DNA of 64,000 nucleotides, from positions 2,418,001 to 2,482,000 of the forward strand of contig CP084614.1 of assembly GCA_025917655.1 (NCBI GenBank), read 5' to 3'. Below the pieces are notes generated by a model. That model made no database searches and had not been told where the DNA came from. It saw nothing but the letters and a program-made list of their open reading frames with translations. Made by a program: the position numbers and the translations under genes. This stretch comes from Chlorella sorokiniana. Taxonomy: Eukaryota; Chlorophyta; Trebouxiophyceae; Chlorellales; Chlorellaceae. This document shows, piece by piece, positions 1 through 11,228 of this stretch (position 1 is its first letter; every line of letters starts with the position of its first letter).

Positions 1-97
1 CAGCTCCCGGCTGAGGGCCAGGCCCAGAGTGACTGCGGGGTTGAGCTGGCTGCAGCGGGCGCAGCGTGTGCCAGTTAGGCAGAGCAGCAGGCATGGC

Positions 98-116
98 GTG
101 TGTGTGTGTGTGTGTG
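98..116. repeat. (TG)n microsatellite
   Basis: About nine uninterrupted TG units followed by a G run and CGCGCG. It lies at the left edge of the window with no recognisable gene around it. Confidence 0.8.
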
Positions 117-240
117 GGGGCGCGCGCGCTTGTGACAGTGACAGCCAGCCATGCCATGCAGTTCCGAGTCCAACAAGGGCAGAGGGCCGTCAGCAGCTGT
201 TTGCACCGGCATCCCCCTCACCCGCCGCTGAGGTGGGAGG

Positions 241-1113
241 TTGCGTAGACCAGCACTGCAGGTGGAGGTTGGCAGGAACAGGCGCACGAAGGCGTTGCCG
301 ACTGCCCACATCACACGCTCTGTAGCTAAGAGATGCAAAGCAGAGCTGGCTGAGCAGCGGGCCCCACCTGTGATGGCCAAGCCGAACGCCAGTGCGGTGA
401 TGACGCTGCAGGCGGCAAAGTCGGGCAAGGGGAGGGGTGAGGCGCATGCGCAGGCAGCGGCAGCGTCAACTGCGGCAGGCTCTGGGTCATCAGCGAGCAG
501 CACCGGGGTCTCGAGCGCTGAGCTCTGCCCAATCTCCCTTGTTGCTGCGCAGGCACCGTCAACCATTCTTGGGAAACAGTTCAGAGCCCTAGCCCCAGGG
601 CGCACCCCCAGCTTCCGTTGATCGTGATGTTGTCCAGCAGCGTGCGCACTTGCATCTCGGTGCTGCCCAGCACGCTTTCCGACCGCGTGGCGTTGACCAG
701 GGTGTAGCCCCTGCACGCATCAATGGCATGAGAAAAAGGCAGCAAAACCACCGGGAAGCTTGCGGCGGGAGGGCTGGAAGTGCAGCTCTCTGAGGCAGGC
801 GGCGTCTGGAGGGCCAGGACGGTCCAGCTGGCGGCGGCGGCAGCGGCACGCCGGCCTCACGCTGCAGGGGTCTGCAGTGAGCTGAAGGTGGTGGCGGTGC
901 CTGTGCCGATGTACCTGCCAGGAGCACACACATGAGAGGGAGAGGTTGTGGTGTGGTGCAGGGTGCCGCATGCGGCAGCAGCTCCTGCCCCTCCTGCAGG
1001 ACCCTTGGACCGCCGCAGCTGCCGCCGCAGCCCTCCACCAGAGACAAGCCGCCCCTGCACGGCTGCCCTGGGGCTGGCAGATCGACAGGCAGGCTCTGCA
1101 ACTCCTGGCTCAC
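241..1113 (-). CDS. Unrecognised membrane or secreted protein, fragment
   Basis: I do not recognise this protein. On the minus strand several stretches look like spliced exons. A first stretch starts near 1113 (MSQELQSLPVDLP). A short exon near 886-930 reads YIGTGTATTFSSLQ. An exon near 600-712 follows a good TGCAG acceptor and includes GYTLVNATRSES and LLDNITINGSW. A stretch near 370-440 holds a hydrophobic segment (CSVITALAFGLAIT), then an exon near 255-325 with RVMWAVGNAFVRLFLP. The third exon has three N-glycosylation sequons (NAT, NIT, NGS), and with the hydrophobic segments this suggests a secretory-pathway or membrane protein. Both ends and all joins are uncertain, and the gene may continue past the left edge of the window. 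Confidence 0.3.
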
Positions 1114-1170
1114 ACAAAAAGGCAGGTGGCGACGGCCTCCGCCACGGTCGCCTTCAGGCTGAGCTTCATT

Positions 1171-2086
1171 TACGCTGCAGACTGCGGAATTGCGTTCTAC
1201 GTTTTATTCAGCAACGTAAGGGCAGACTAGGGGCACTCTAGGCTGTCGATGCGTCACGTTTTTAAGACGGGAGACCGTAGTCGTGTCTCCCGTAGCCAAA
1301 AGTCGGGATCATGAGGCGCCATTTCCACATCATCCAGCGGGGTTTGCATCCCTGAAGTCTTTCATCCTGTATTGTGTAAGGTTCGAAGGGCTAACGTCGC
1401 TGAAGGGCGCCCGACTCACCTGCCTGGGCAACTGCGATACGGCGGCATCCCTGTGAGCTCTGTATAGAGTCGCAACGCACTTGTAAGTTGATAAATTAAA
1501 GAGAATCGCAGAACAGAGTGCCAACAAACTATGAGGTCTGTCGGCACCTGCGCCCACCACCGCCCTTTCGCCTCACGCCCAAGCGGCAGCCCTACCCCAG
1601 CTGTAGCAGAACAGTAAAGCTCCTGACGCCATACTCAATTTCTACCGCTGAGCTACAGCTTAGCACCGTCGGCACTATGGCTGAGTCCTGTCCCTGTGCC
1701 GGGGCACCCTACTGCCCGGGCCCCAACATTGCGCACCCTGCATCGGGACTGGATCTCCAACTGCAAGGTTTATCAAGGCAGCACATCAAGACTGTCTCCC
1801 ATACCAAACCCAGTTTCCAGCCCGCGCGCCGGCAGGGCGCTGTACGTGACCTGCCCGCACGCTCCCCTTGTGTCGTGTGTTGCAAAAAGACGGCGCGGCA
1901 CACAAGCGGTGCGGCAAGTGAAGACCAAGTAGAGCGGGGGCCTGGCACCAATGTGTTGAGGCACGACCACTTTTGACATGCAGGGCTTGGGGTGACGAGG
2001 TCTTGGCGGGCAGGCCACGGTGTGCGGCGGGGGTGCGTCGGCGGCAGGGCAACCTTCACGGCCCGGCCGCCCCGGCCCCCGCCGCC
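1171..2086. other. Intergenic / 3' flank, no gene seen
   Basis: This stretch follows the stop codon of the Kelch acyl-CoA-binding gene, which is on the minus strand and ends at 2087. The part from about 1170 to 1640 is visibly richer in A+T than the surrounding coding DNA. Short open frames on both strands show no recognisable domain. It probably holds the 3' untranslated region of the Kelch gene and the 5' flank of the fragment to its left. Confidence 0.4.
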
Positions 2087-5000
2087 TCACTGGCCGCTGA
2101 TGTAGCCCCAGATGCCGCTGCCCTTCCTGTCGGCGCCCTGGCGGTAGCGCTGCAGCTCCCGCTCCAGCTCCTCCATGCGCCCCAGCTCCCGCCGCGCCTC
2201 CGCCAGCGCCACCTCCAGCTGCACCCCCGAGCCTGCTCAGCTTCCAGCGCCGCCCGCGCCTCCTCCAGGCCCTGCTGGGCAGCGCAGAGGCAGCAGCGCG
2301 AGGATGGGATGGACACAAAAGCAAGCGACGGGCCCGCGGCTGCATGTGCGCTGCAGGCACGCCAGCCGGGGGCCAGGAGCGGCCTGCCAGCCGAGAGGAA
2401 TCGGGGCAGCAGGTAGCTGGCGGGGCAGGGGCGCCAGTGCCGCCCGACCTCGGCACACGCAGCGTGCTGCCAGCCTGCTGCGAGCGGCCCACCTTGTCGG
2501 CCTCCGCCGCCGCCGCCTGCGCCGAGTCCAGCTGGCGCCGCATCAGCGCCATCTCCTGAGCAACCGCCTCCTTGGCGGCGGCGGCCTCCCTGCGCGCCGC
2601 CTCCAGCTCCACACGCAGCAAATCCGCCTCGTCGGCGCCGCCCGCAGCGGCGGCCGAAGCCGCAGGCTGCGCCTGCGGCGCCGCCTTGCTGCAGGGGCCT
2701 CCGCTGCCGCGGGCGCCTGCTGCGTCAGGGGCTGCGCGGTGGGCGCGGCGGCGCGCCGCCCCGCCAGGTAGCCTTCCGGGCGGTACACATGGACCGCGTT
2801 ATGGTACCGCCCGTTGTACCCGCCGAACGAGATCATGCAGCCCGCCATGGGCACCGGCAGCAGGGAGAGGCCCTCGCTGGCGATGGCCGACTCCACCGGC
2901 GTGTTGCCCACCAGGGTCCACTGCGGGAGGGCGGGAGGGCGGGCCGCCAAGCTCGTCAGGGGCCCCCAGGCCAGCGCCCGCCCGGCCCCCAGAAGCAGCG
3001 CCCCCGAGCACCCCGCTCTGCCAGCGCCACTCCCCTGGCCAGTCGGCCAGGGCCTGGTCCAAGGGCCCCGCTGGGCATGCACACACCAGCACGCACTGCG
3101 CTCCCAAGACCGACCTGGCCTCTGTTTCGCACCCACACCGGCCCCCACAGGCTACCCCGGCCCCCATTTAACACACACCCACACACACACACACACCTGC
3201 ACCGGCCCCGAGCCCAGCGGCGACAGGTCCAGCGCATACATGTCGCGCAGCCGCTGGCGTTGTTGCCGCCCCCACGATGAACCAGACGTCGCCCAGGATG
3301 GCGCCCGCGTGGCCTGCAGGAGGGGACATGCTTTGCTTCTTCGAGTTAGTGTGCGGTGGTTTGTGTGTAGCGTAAGCTAGCGTGTGTGCTTTGGGGGTGG
3401 TGTGTTTGTGTGTGGTGATTTGAGGGGGCACAGCAGGCCGCACCGGCTGCAAGCGCATGTTCTAAAACAGAGGTGGTGCAGGAGGGGCGGGCAAGGCTGG
3501 GGCAGAGCTCGCGGCAGGCTGGGCGGCAGCGGCGAGCGGCGGCCGCACCGCGCGCGGCGGCGGCACCGGCCCCTCGCTCTCCAGCCGGCTCCACTCCAGC
3601 GTGTCCAGATCCAACACGTGCAGCTCGTTGTTGCAGTGCGCCACCGAGCCGCCGCCGAAGACCAGCATGTAGCGGCCGCGATACAGCGCAGCGGTGTGGG
3701 CGGAGCGCGGCCCGGGCGGTGTGCCTACGGGAGGGGGCGGCGGCAAGAGCCGGCAGGCATGAGCACGTACCACAGGGTTCAAGGCACCGCCCGAGCCCCC
3801 ACCGCCGATGCGCCCAGGACTGTGGTGACGGGAGCCCTCGAGCAGACCTGCCCTCTGCCAGCCTTCAAACGATATGTAACAACCAGCCTCACACTGACAC
3901 ACACGCCCTGCGACGTCCCCGTTCTCAGCATCGCAACCGCTACTGCCACCGAGCCAGCAGCACATATCGTTTGAACCCACCGACCCACACAGGGACACGC
4001 ACCCCACCACAGCCACTTGCCTGTGGTCTCCGGCACGCTCCACTGCAGCGTGTCCAGATCCAGCTGCAGCAGCTGCCCCAGCGGCCGCCGCATCACATCC
4101 TCGCCGCCAAACACAAACAGCTGGGAGCCGCGCAGCACACCCTGCGGGGGAGGGGCAGCCGCGGGGGCCGTCGCTTTGGTCGCCGCTTCAGGTGCGGTGC
4201 AACCACAGAGATGCCTGGGCCAGAGCAGGCTGCACGAGCAGAGGGCCAAGAAGCGGCCGGCAGTGGTGCGACAGCGGCCGCGCACCGAGTGGCCGCCGCG
4301 CGGCCGCGGCGGCTCCTCGCCGTCGGCGGCGGTGCAGGCGAGGGCTGACCAGGCGGCGGACTTGGAGTCCAGCAGCCGCACCGGCATCTCGGGGTGGCCT
4401 CTTTGGCCTGCAGGGGGCGTGAGAAGCAGGGGGGGACGGGGGGACACAGGTTTCTGACTGGTGTATGGCACAGGCAGCAGCCGCAGGGCCGAGCGAGCAC
4501 AAGCGAAAGGCCCTGCTCAGTATTGCTGAGGAGGCAGGGCATGGTAAAGGGACAGCAGGCAGGCAGGTAGGCGGGCACAGCGACCATGTGCATGTGCTGC
4601 AGCTGACCGGCTGCACGCTGCAGCGCACCTTCATGTGGCCCCCACGATCACCACGTTGCCCCGCCACGGCACCGCCACGTGCCCCGCAATGGCCGGCAGC
4701 GGCGGCGGCTGCGGCGGCGGCGGCGCGCCGTCGGCTGGGCTCGAAGCGGGCAGCGGCGGGTCGCCCTTGCCCCCAGAGGCGGGGAGGGAGCGCCAAGTGA
4801 GGTTTTCCAGGTTGAGCGCCCACGTGTCAGACAGGTAGCGCCCACCTGCCCAGGCAACGCACAGAAGAGGAGGCAGGGCCAGGCGAGCGGCAAATTAGAC
4901 AGCACACAAGCCAGCGCAGTTGTATTTTGCATTTTGCAACGCTTGCCAGCAACAGCAGGGTGGTTGAGCAGCGGGACTGGCCACAACGGCCGGCTGCAAC

Positions 5001-6008
5001 GCGAAAGCTTGCCAGCCACGCCCCCCCCACCCACCCACCCACTCCCCTCCCTGCGCACCGTAGTTGCCCCCAATGATGAAGAGCTCGCTGCCAACCATGG
5101 CGGCGGCATGCTCGTAGCGCGGCGGCGGCCGCTTGTCGCTGCTGATGTAGGGCGACACCCAGCTGCCCTCCACCACCACCTCGGTCACGCTGCGCGATCG
5201 GGGCAGCGCGCGGGCGGCGGGCGGCGGCGGCAGCGCCGCCGCAGGCGCCGCGCGTCCGCGTCTGCCGCCGCGCTGGGGGCGCCGCGGCGGTGCCGTTGGC
5301 GGCGTGCGGGGCGGCGGGGTCTGCCTGGTGCTGGGCCCACCAGTCGGCGACCTCCTCCTCCAGGGTGCGCACGTAGAGGCGCATGGCCTCCACCGCCGCC
5401 ATGTCGCCCAGCTGCTTCCACGACTGCCACTTGGCGTTGTTCACAACCGACCAACCCCACGGCTTGGGCTCGTTGCAGGGCCCTGCGGCGCGGGGCGGGG
5501 CGGACAGCTGCTTGAGGGTGCAGTGGCAGGCGAGATCGCAAGTTGTGGGTGCAACTTGCGCTGGGCACCAATTCTTTGGTCCTGTGGCAGCGCCAGCCAG
5601 GCCCAGCCGCAGCCCCAGCTTGGTGCTCACCACAGTCGCCTGCTGGTGCAGCGAGTAGAGCAGCAGCTTGCTCTCCTCACTGAGATTGGCACCATCTGCG
5701 AGCGAGACAAAGGGAAGCAACGACAGGCAAAACAGGGCTGTTGATGCTGCGGGCCCAAAGGAAGAAACCATAAAGCTGTGCTGCGCTGCTGGACCACACG
5801 CGGCGGAGGCGCCAGTCCAGGCAGAGCCGGCGATGTCCGAGCAGCTATCGTTGGCATCGTGCACGCCATGTATCCCTGCTGTGCCGCTCAGGCACCGCGA
5901 TCGCGCTGTCTTTTGCGCACTGCAGCACTTGAGGCACTCACACTTGTTCACGAAGCTCACGGCTTCATTGAAGCGTTCAGGATATGGAAGTTGGCAGACT
6001 GAGGCCAT
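2087..6008 (-). CDS. Acyl-CoA-binding domain protein with Kelch repeats and coiled-coil tail
   Basis: Binds long-chain acyl-CoA esters; the plant proteins of this layout (class IV, Arabidopsis ACBP4/5) are cytosolic carriers whose Kelch propeller binds partners. Exon 1 (6008-5942) encodes MASVCQLPYPERFNEAVSFV and ends at a GTGAGT donor. Exon 2 gives LLLYSLHQQATV and exon 3 gives GPCNEPKPWGWS...AKWQSWKQLGDM, together the acyl-CoA-binding fold. Kelch blades follow: RYEHAAAMVGSELFIIGG (about 5110), HVAVPWRGNVVIVGG (about 4650), GSQLFVFGGEDV (about 4110), RSAHTAALYRGRYMLVFGGG (about 3680) and a last exon with MISFGGYNGRYHNAVHVY (about 2830). The C-terminus is an Ala/Glu/Arg coiled coil ending GIWGYISGQ. 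The linker near 5190-5300 changes frame, either an indel or an unrecognised intron. The identity is firm; some joins are not. Confidence 0.85.
3178..3199. repeat. (CA)n microsatellite in an intron
   Basis: Run of CACACA with one CCCA interruption, inside an intron of the Kelch acyl-CoA-binding gene. Confidence 0.8.
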
Positions 6009-7150
6009 GACGGCCACAGCTGCGACCGTGGGCAACAAGTGGGAACTGGCGCGAAGATCGTCAGCGAGGCAGCCTCCCTGCTTCCGCCGTTGCAGCAGTA
6101 AGTGGCCGGTGAAAATGATGTTTGAGCGATCAGTCTCCCCGGGTCCCAGCATACGCCGGTCTTGGCAGCACACACGTGTACTGCCAAAGTGTTGCCAACT
6201 GCAGGGCAGCCTTCCCTTCATTGCTTTGATCAAGGTATGGGTTGGCGCTTTAGCCAACCTGCGTCAACCTGGACCCTCCTGACGCAAGGTTGTCAGTACA
6301 GGGCTGTCACAAGGTTGGGCCTGCCGTTGCCTGCCGTTTGCCGCAACCGCTTCCAGGCACGACCCTTCTTGCGAGGCTTGCACTGGCCCGCCTGGCAGTG
6401 GTCCGTTACAATCAAATAATCGTATTGAGAGCAGAGGCCACTGTTCTGTGCAGCGCAGCAACCTCTTACGACGTGTTCCTGTAGAGTGCCGTTGCAGACG
6501 GCAGCGATCCCGTGCTGCAAGTGCGCTGGCAAGGGCGTGCCGGGCATCAGAGCATGGAGCAGCGAGAGGTAAGCGCACGCGGTGAACTTATGCATCTGAG
6601 CTTAGGGTAAAAATCCGAGAGACGAGACAGGAGACGGGTGCGACCCGCCGCCGCTTGCGGGCGGCAGGCAGGACATGCAGGGGCAAGCAGGGGTCAAGAC
6701 GGATGGGGTGGAGAGGCGTGCCGCGTGCAGGCAAACGTGCGCGGGGCCTACAAAGTTGGCAGGGGACACACATGTGGCTACGAAGAGAGGCAGCGTGGGG
6801 CAGGTTTCTACACGAGGGAAAAATGGTGGACAAGCAACTGAGCCTACGTCAGGGCTGCGACCGAGGGTGATGGCGGGGGAGGGGCCGAGTGGGGGAGCAA
6901 GGCAAGGAGAGGGGTACAGCGGAGGTGCAGCAGGGAAGTGGTGGTTGGGGGGCCTGGGAGAGAAAGTGCAGAGGAAAGGCTAGTACTGTAAAAGCTGCTA
7001 CTACTGATGCTCAAGGGAGCAGAAGGGGGGCCCTGGGGCAAGGGCCGGCGCGGTGCCAGCACGCAACAGGCGGAGCAAGAGCCGCCAGAGCGCTGGGCTG
7101 CGGAGGCTGAGCGCAGCGCTGCCGCGAGAGCCTCTCGGCTGCGGCCCAGC
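6009..7150. other. Intergenic region between two minus-strand genes
   Basis: Promoter and 5' leader of the Kelch gene plus the 3' flank of the SnRK2-like gene. A minus-strand frame at 6293-6595 starts with a real ATG but has no recognisable domain. TTACA at 6406-6410 is the reverse complement of the algal poly(A) signal TGTAA, although it lies far from the SnRK2-like stop codon. Nothing else is recognisable. Confidence 0.4.
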
Positions 7151-10100
7151 TCAATACTGCATGGAGCCTGAGGTGAAGTCGCCGCGTGTGAGCGACAGCT
7201 CTGCAAGGGTGAGGGACGGGTGGGTGGGTTGGGTCAGGCAGGGCGCAGAGATATGACTCAGCACAGGCATCCTGAACAGCCACACCACGAAACGCTGCAG
7301 TCACCAGCCAGGGCTCAGATGCGTGCCAGGTGGCTGCCGGTACTACCCACTGCGCATGCCCACACACGCAGGAGCGTCCAAGCCTGGCAAGGTGTCAGCC
7401 CCCCAGAGACACCCACAACGGCGCCCGGCGGCAGCAGCACGCGGCTTGCCCACCCTCCAGCAGGTCGTCCGCCTCCTCCTCCGCCAGGATGTCGTCCGCC
7501 ATCTCGTCGATGTTGTCGGCGTCGATGACGCGCGTCGACTGCTGCGCCTCGCGCACCACCCGCACCACCTCCTCCTCAGACTGTCCACCGATGGGGTGGG
7601 GTGTGTGGGTAGGCGGGTGGCAGTGTGGTTGTGGGGTGTGTGATTGGGGGGAGGGGGAGGGGGATATGAGTGCGGGTGACAGGGGAAAAGGCTTGGGGCG
7701 GGAAAGCAAGCGTACTAGGCAAAAGTCGTCTCAGCTGGTCCCAGCCAGCGCCCGCTGGCATGCTATGCCAGCCAACCCCGCGTCGCTGCCACACGCAGGG
7801 CGCGCCGCAGCCCCTGCCCAGCCCAGCCCTCGCCCTGGACGGCACATGTGGGTTCCGCTCCCTCCCGCCCACCTGCCGCGCCTTGGAGGGGTCCACCCTG
7901 GAGTTGATCTCCAGCAGGCCCTCTGGCATGGTGGCCTGGAACCAGGGGTGCGCCATGATGCCCGGCATCGTGATGCGCTGCCCAGGGTCCTTGACCAGCA
8001 TGCGACTGCGAGGGGAGGAAAAGGCAGAAGCGCATTGCATATCTCCCTATTGCACGGACAGGCATGGATGGGTGCCGAGGAGCAGCAGGACGGGCGCGGA
8101 ACGGAACACGGGTAGCGCACAGGGCAGAGGCCCACCCCGGCGAGCTTGCAGCACTGCTGGGCCCCCACCCCCAGCGACGCACCCTAGCAGGTCACGCAGG
8201 TCGGGCGACATGTTGGCCGGGATCTCGTATTCGACGCGCGCGATGCGGCTCAGCACATTCTGCGGGCGCGGCGGCAATGCGCACACCGGTCAGGCTGAGT
8301 CCAGTGTGGTATGCTTGCAACAGGCTCGCAACCGGCGCATGCGGACCCCTCGGCATGCAGCCCGCCGCCCCGCCCAGGCAGCAACACAGCCAGACGAGTC
8401 GCCGCCCGCCCGCCGCTCCAAAGCTGCTCCCCCAAAGGGGCCCCACCTGCACCGCGGTGCGCGCATCGGCCGCGTCCTCCAGCCGCTCGAAGGGGTACAG
8501 CCCCACGCACATCTTGTACAGCGCCACGCCCAGGCTCCACACGTCGGCCTGGTGGCCGTGCCGCATCGTGTTGGACAGCACCTCGGGGGCGGTGTAGGGC
8601 AGCGACCCCAGCGCGGAGTTGGGATCGCTGTTGATCTGCTCGCTCTTGCTGCAGCGGGAGGACGGCAGGGGGGGGCGGCGGAGGGAGGCTTACTAGGGTT
8701 CTCAGGGCTTGCTGCAGCAGGCGCACGGCGGAGGAACGGTGGAGGAAGGGGCCAGCAGGGGCGGATGAACAGCTGGGCTCCCGCGGCTTGGGGTTGGCGT
8801 GTCGCCCCCAGAGGCCCGCAAGGCGCAGCCTGCGTCGACCATGCTGCACCCCTCCCCACAAGCCCAGGGGCGCCCTGACGCCTGCGGTGGATCTGATGCC
8901 AGCGGCCAGCTCTGCACGGCATCGCCTTGCCCCCTCCCGGCCCCACGCAGCACCTGTTGCACGCCCTGGCGACTTCGCACTCACCTGGCCCCAGCCAACA
9001 AAACCATACGGATGGAGCAGCAAAAGAAAGAAAGCCCCACCTGTACGTGAAGTCGTTGATCTTGAGCAGTGGGCGCTGCTCGTCCCCGTCAGCAGCTTGT
9101 TGTTCAGGTTGAGCTCGCGGTTGTCCACACCAATGGAGTGGAAGTAGGCCAGCCCCACCGCCAGCTGCTGGAAGAACCAGCGCGCCTCGTCCTCTGCGGG
9201 CGACGGGCAACGGGGCGGAGGGGGTGTGGGTAAGGGGTTGCGGGTGGCGGGGGTGCGGCGCTGAAGCAGCCGTGAGGGCAGGCAAGGCTGCAACAGGGCG
9301 TCCGCCCGCCGGGAGGGTCTGAGCCGGGACGTCGCCTGGCGACCGCGATGGAGGAGCAGGCTTGCGCCTTGGCCGATAAACCAGCTCAGGGCTGCAGACA
9401 GCAGCGCCCCCTCCCCCTCAGCCCCCAGCAGGCCACACGCAGCATAGGGCAGCAGGCAGCTGGCAGTCGCGCGCCGGCCCCCCCCACACACACACACACA
9501 CCCCACACCCCCCACACCCACACACCCGACAGGTGATCCTTGGAGGTGACGTAATCCAGCAAGTCGCCACCGGGCGCATACTCCAACACAATGGCCAGGA
9601 AGCGCGGCGTGAGGAACACCTCTATCAACTGCACGATGTTGGTGTGGCCCGTGCACCCCTGCGGCAGCAGCGAGGGGGTGGCCAGGGTGGGTGGGATGGG
9701 GGAGGCAGGCGCTGCGCAACAGGGGCGGGCCGTTGCAGGTTGCAGGGTCGCCGACTGCTAGCCAGTTCGGGCAGCCGCTCGCTCAACGGTCAACGCTGTG
9801 CTGAAGGCTGGCTAAGTGGGAGAGGCTCGCTTGTTTGGGACCTGCGACAGCCACCCCAGCATGCAGGTCTTGCTGCATCCCTGCTGTTCCCCTCGTCTGC
9901 CTGGCTGCAGCAGAGCAGCAAACACATCGGCGCGAGCCAGCGTGCAGCTGGGCAGCCCCCCCCCGGTGGGACCTGCCTGTGGATCAGCAGCTCGGTTTCC
10001 ACGTGCTTGGACACGGCCGGCCCCCGCTCAATCATCTTGATCACCACTTGCTGCCCGCTCTCCTTGTTTCTCGCGAGGTACACCTGCCCTAGCGTGGTGC

Positions 10101-10892
10101 GGAACAGCTCGCGCACAGGCCCGTAGTACCTGCAAGGGGGCGGGCAGCAGGTTGGCGTGAAGTGGCGGCGCTCGTGTGCAACGACGGGCGCCTTGCCGGA
10201 CGCCCGCAGTGCGCCGGCAGCGGCCTGCCCAATCAAGGGGCACACACTGTTCATAAGTATAAAGCCGCATGTATGCTCTCCAGCAACAAACGCTGCACAA
10301 GCACCTGTGCCCTAGAAAGGGGCAGTCCACAAACTCGGCCGCGGTGCTGGTTGCCTCGCCGCCTGTGTCTTGTGTGTCGGTGGTCGCCCTGCAGGCACGC
10401 AAGCCGCAGCAGGCAAGGTTCCTTCATGAGTATCCAGCTGGGTGACAGGTACGCATGTGGCAGCCGCAACCCCAGCACCACTGGGAAGCTGCTGCGTGCT
10501 GGCCAGGCACGTGCCGGCTGCCCTGGCCAGCCAGGGCGGGCGTGCACAAGGCGGGGGTGCACAAGCCGGGGCCGGACATGTAGCAGGGATCACATGCCGA
10601 CGAATGCCTCCCGATGCATGTTAGAGGGGCCGCAGGACTGCTGCCAAAGCAGGGCTCGAGGGAGTCTTGCTTGTGCCAGGCCAGCGTGCCCTGTGACCCT
10701 CAGTGCGGCCTAGCCCCCACATGGCGCAGGATGCCCACAGCCCAGTGCTCCAACAACGGCGATCAAGCAGGAGACGCGCCCGGGCACTCACATTGAGCTT
10801 GCTGCCCCTCCGTCGAGGCTGTTGCCTCTGCTATTGTTCGCTTCCTTCCCGTTACCACGCCGAGTGCTGAACACGCTGCGCAGCTTGTCCAT
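7151..10892 (-). CDS. SnRK2-family protein kinase homologue, predicted pseudokinase
   Basis: Relative of the plant SnRK2 (SNF1-related 2) stress kinases. Exon 1 (ATG at 10892) gives MDKLRSVFSTRRGNG and ends at a GTGAGT donor. The next exon reads YYGPVRELFRTTLGQVYLAR, then VVIKMIERG with the ATP-binding lysine. A later exon has FLAIVLEYAPGGDLLDYV. The catalytic loop is GVDNRELNLNNKLL, where active SnRK2s have CHRDLKLENTLL. The magnesium motif is DFTYSKS instead of DFGYSKS, and the glycine-rich loop lacks its first two glycines. APE (LPYTAPEVL) and the C-lobe (DVWSLGVALYKM, QRITMPGIMAHPWFQ) are intact. The tail keeps an SnRK2 box (SEEEVVRVVREAQQ) and an acidic segment ending GSMQY. One base seems missing near 9089-9091, just after the catalytic loop. 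Family assignment is strong; lack of activity is inferred. Confidence 0.85.
9484..9532. repeat. CA-rich microsatellite in an intron
   Basis: C-rich tract with CACACACA and CCCCACAC units inside an intron of the SnRK2-like gene. Confidence 0.7.
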
Positions 10893-11228
10893 GCTGGGCT
10901 GGGAGCACTAGAGGCTCCAGCCGCTGAAGCTGGGCGCTGCTTTGAGGCGCCACGCAGCCCTCCAGGAGAACTTGGTCTAACCAGAGGACCCCAGGGGCAA
11001 GCCACTGCCCAGGTGAGAAGCGAGGGGAGGACAAGCCCGCTGACTCTTCCGCGAATCCTGCCAACAGCGCGTGCTGTGTCAATCCGCGCCTCACGATCAA
11101 CGCTGCGGGTCAATGGCCAGGCTCTCCACCGCAGCAAGCGAAGCAGGCTTTGCCAGCAGGACGGATCGAGAGCTGGCCCATTGCACCCGCATTGTTTGTC
11201 TGTATGCTTTTCTTGTATAGAGAATCTC
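10893..11228. promoter_or_regulatory. Shared 5' region of a divergent gene pair
   Basis: 336 bases separate the start codon of the SnRK2-like gene (minus strand) from that of the first methyltransferase (plus strand). Both promoters and 5' leaders must lie here or in upstream exons. No TATA box or named element was recognised. Confidence 0.4.

Noticed and set aside
6293-6595. Minus-strand open frame upstream of the Kelch gene
   Set aside because: It starts with ATG but has no domain, no splice link to the Kelch gene and unremarkable composition; kept only as an intergenic note.
8250-9719. Long minus-strand open frame across the SnRK2-like gene
   Set aside because: It reads through introns and is in the kinase frame only for one exon; the spliced model explains the conserved motifs.
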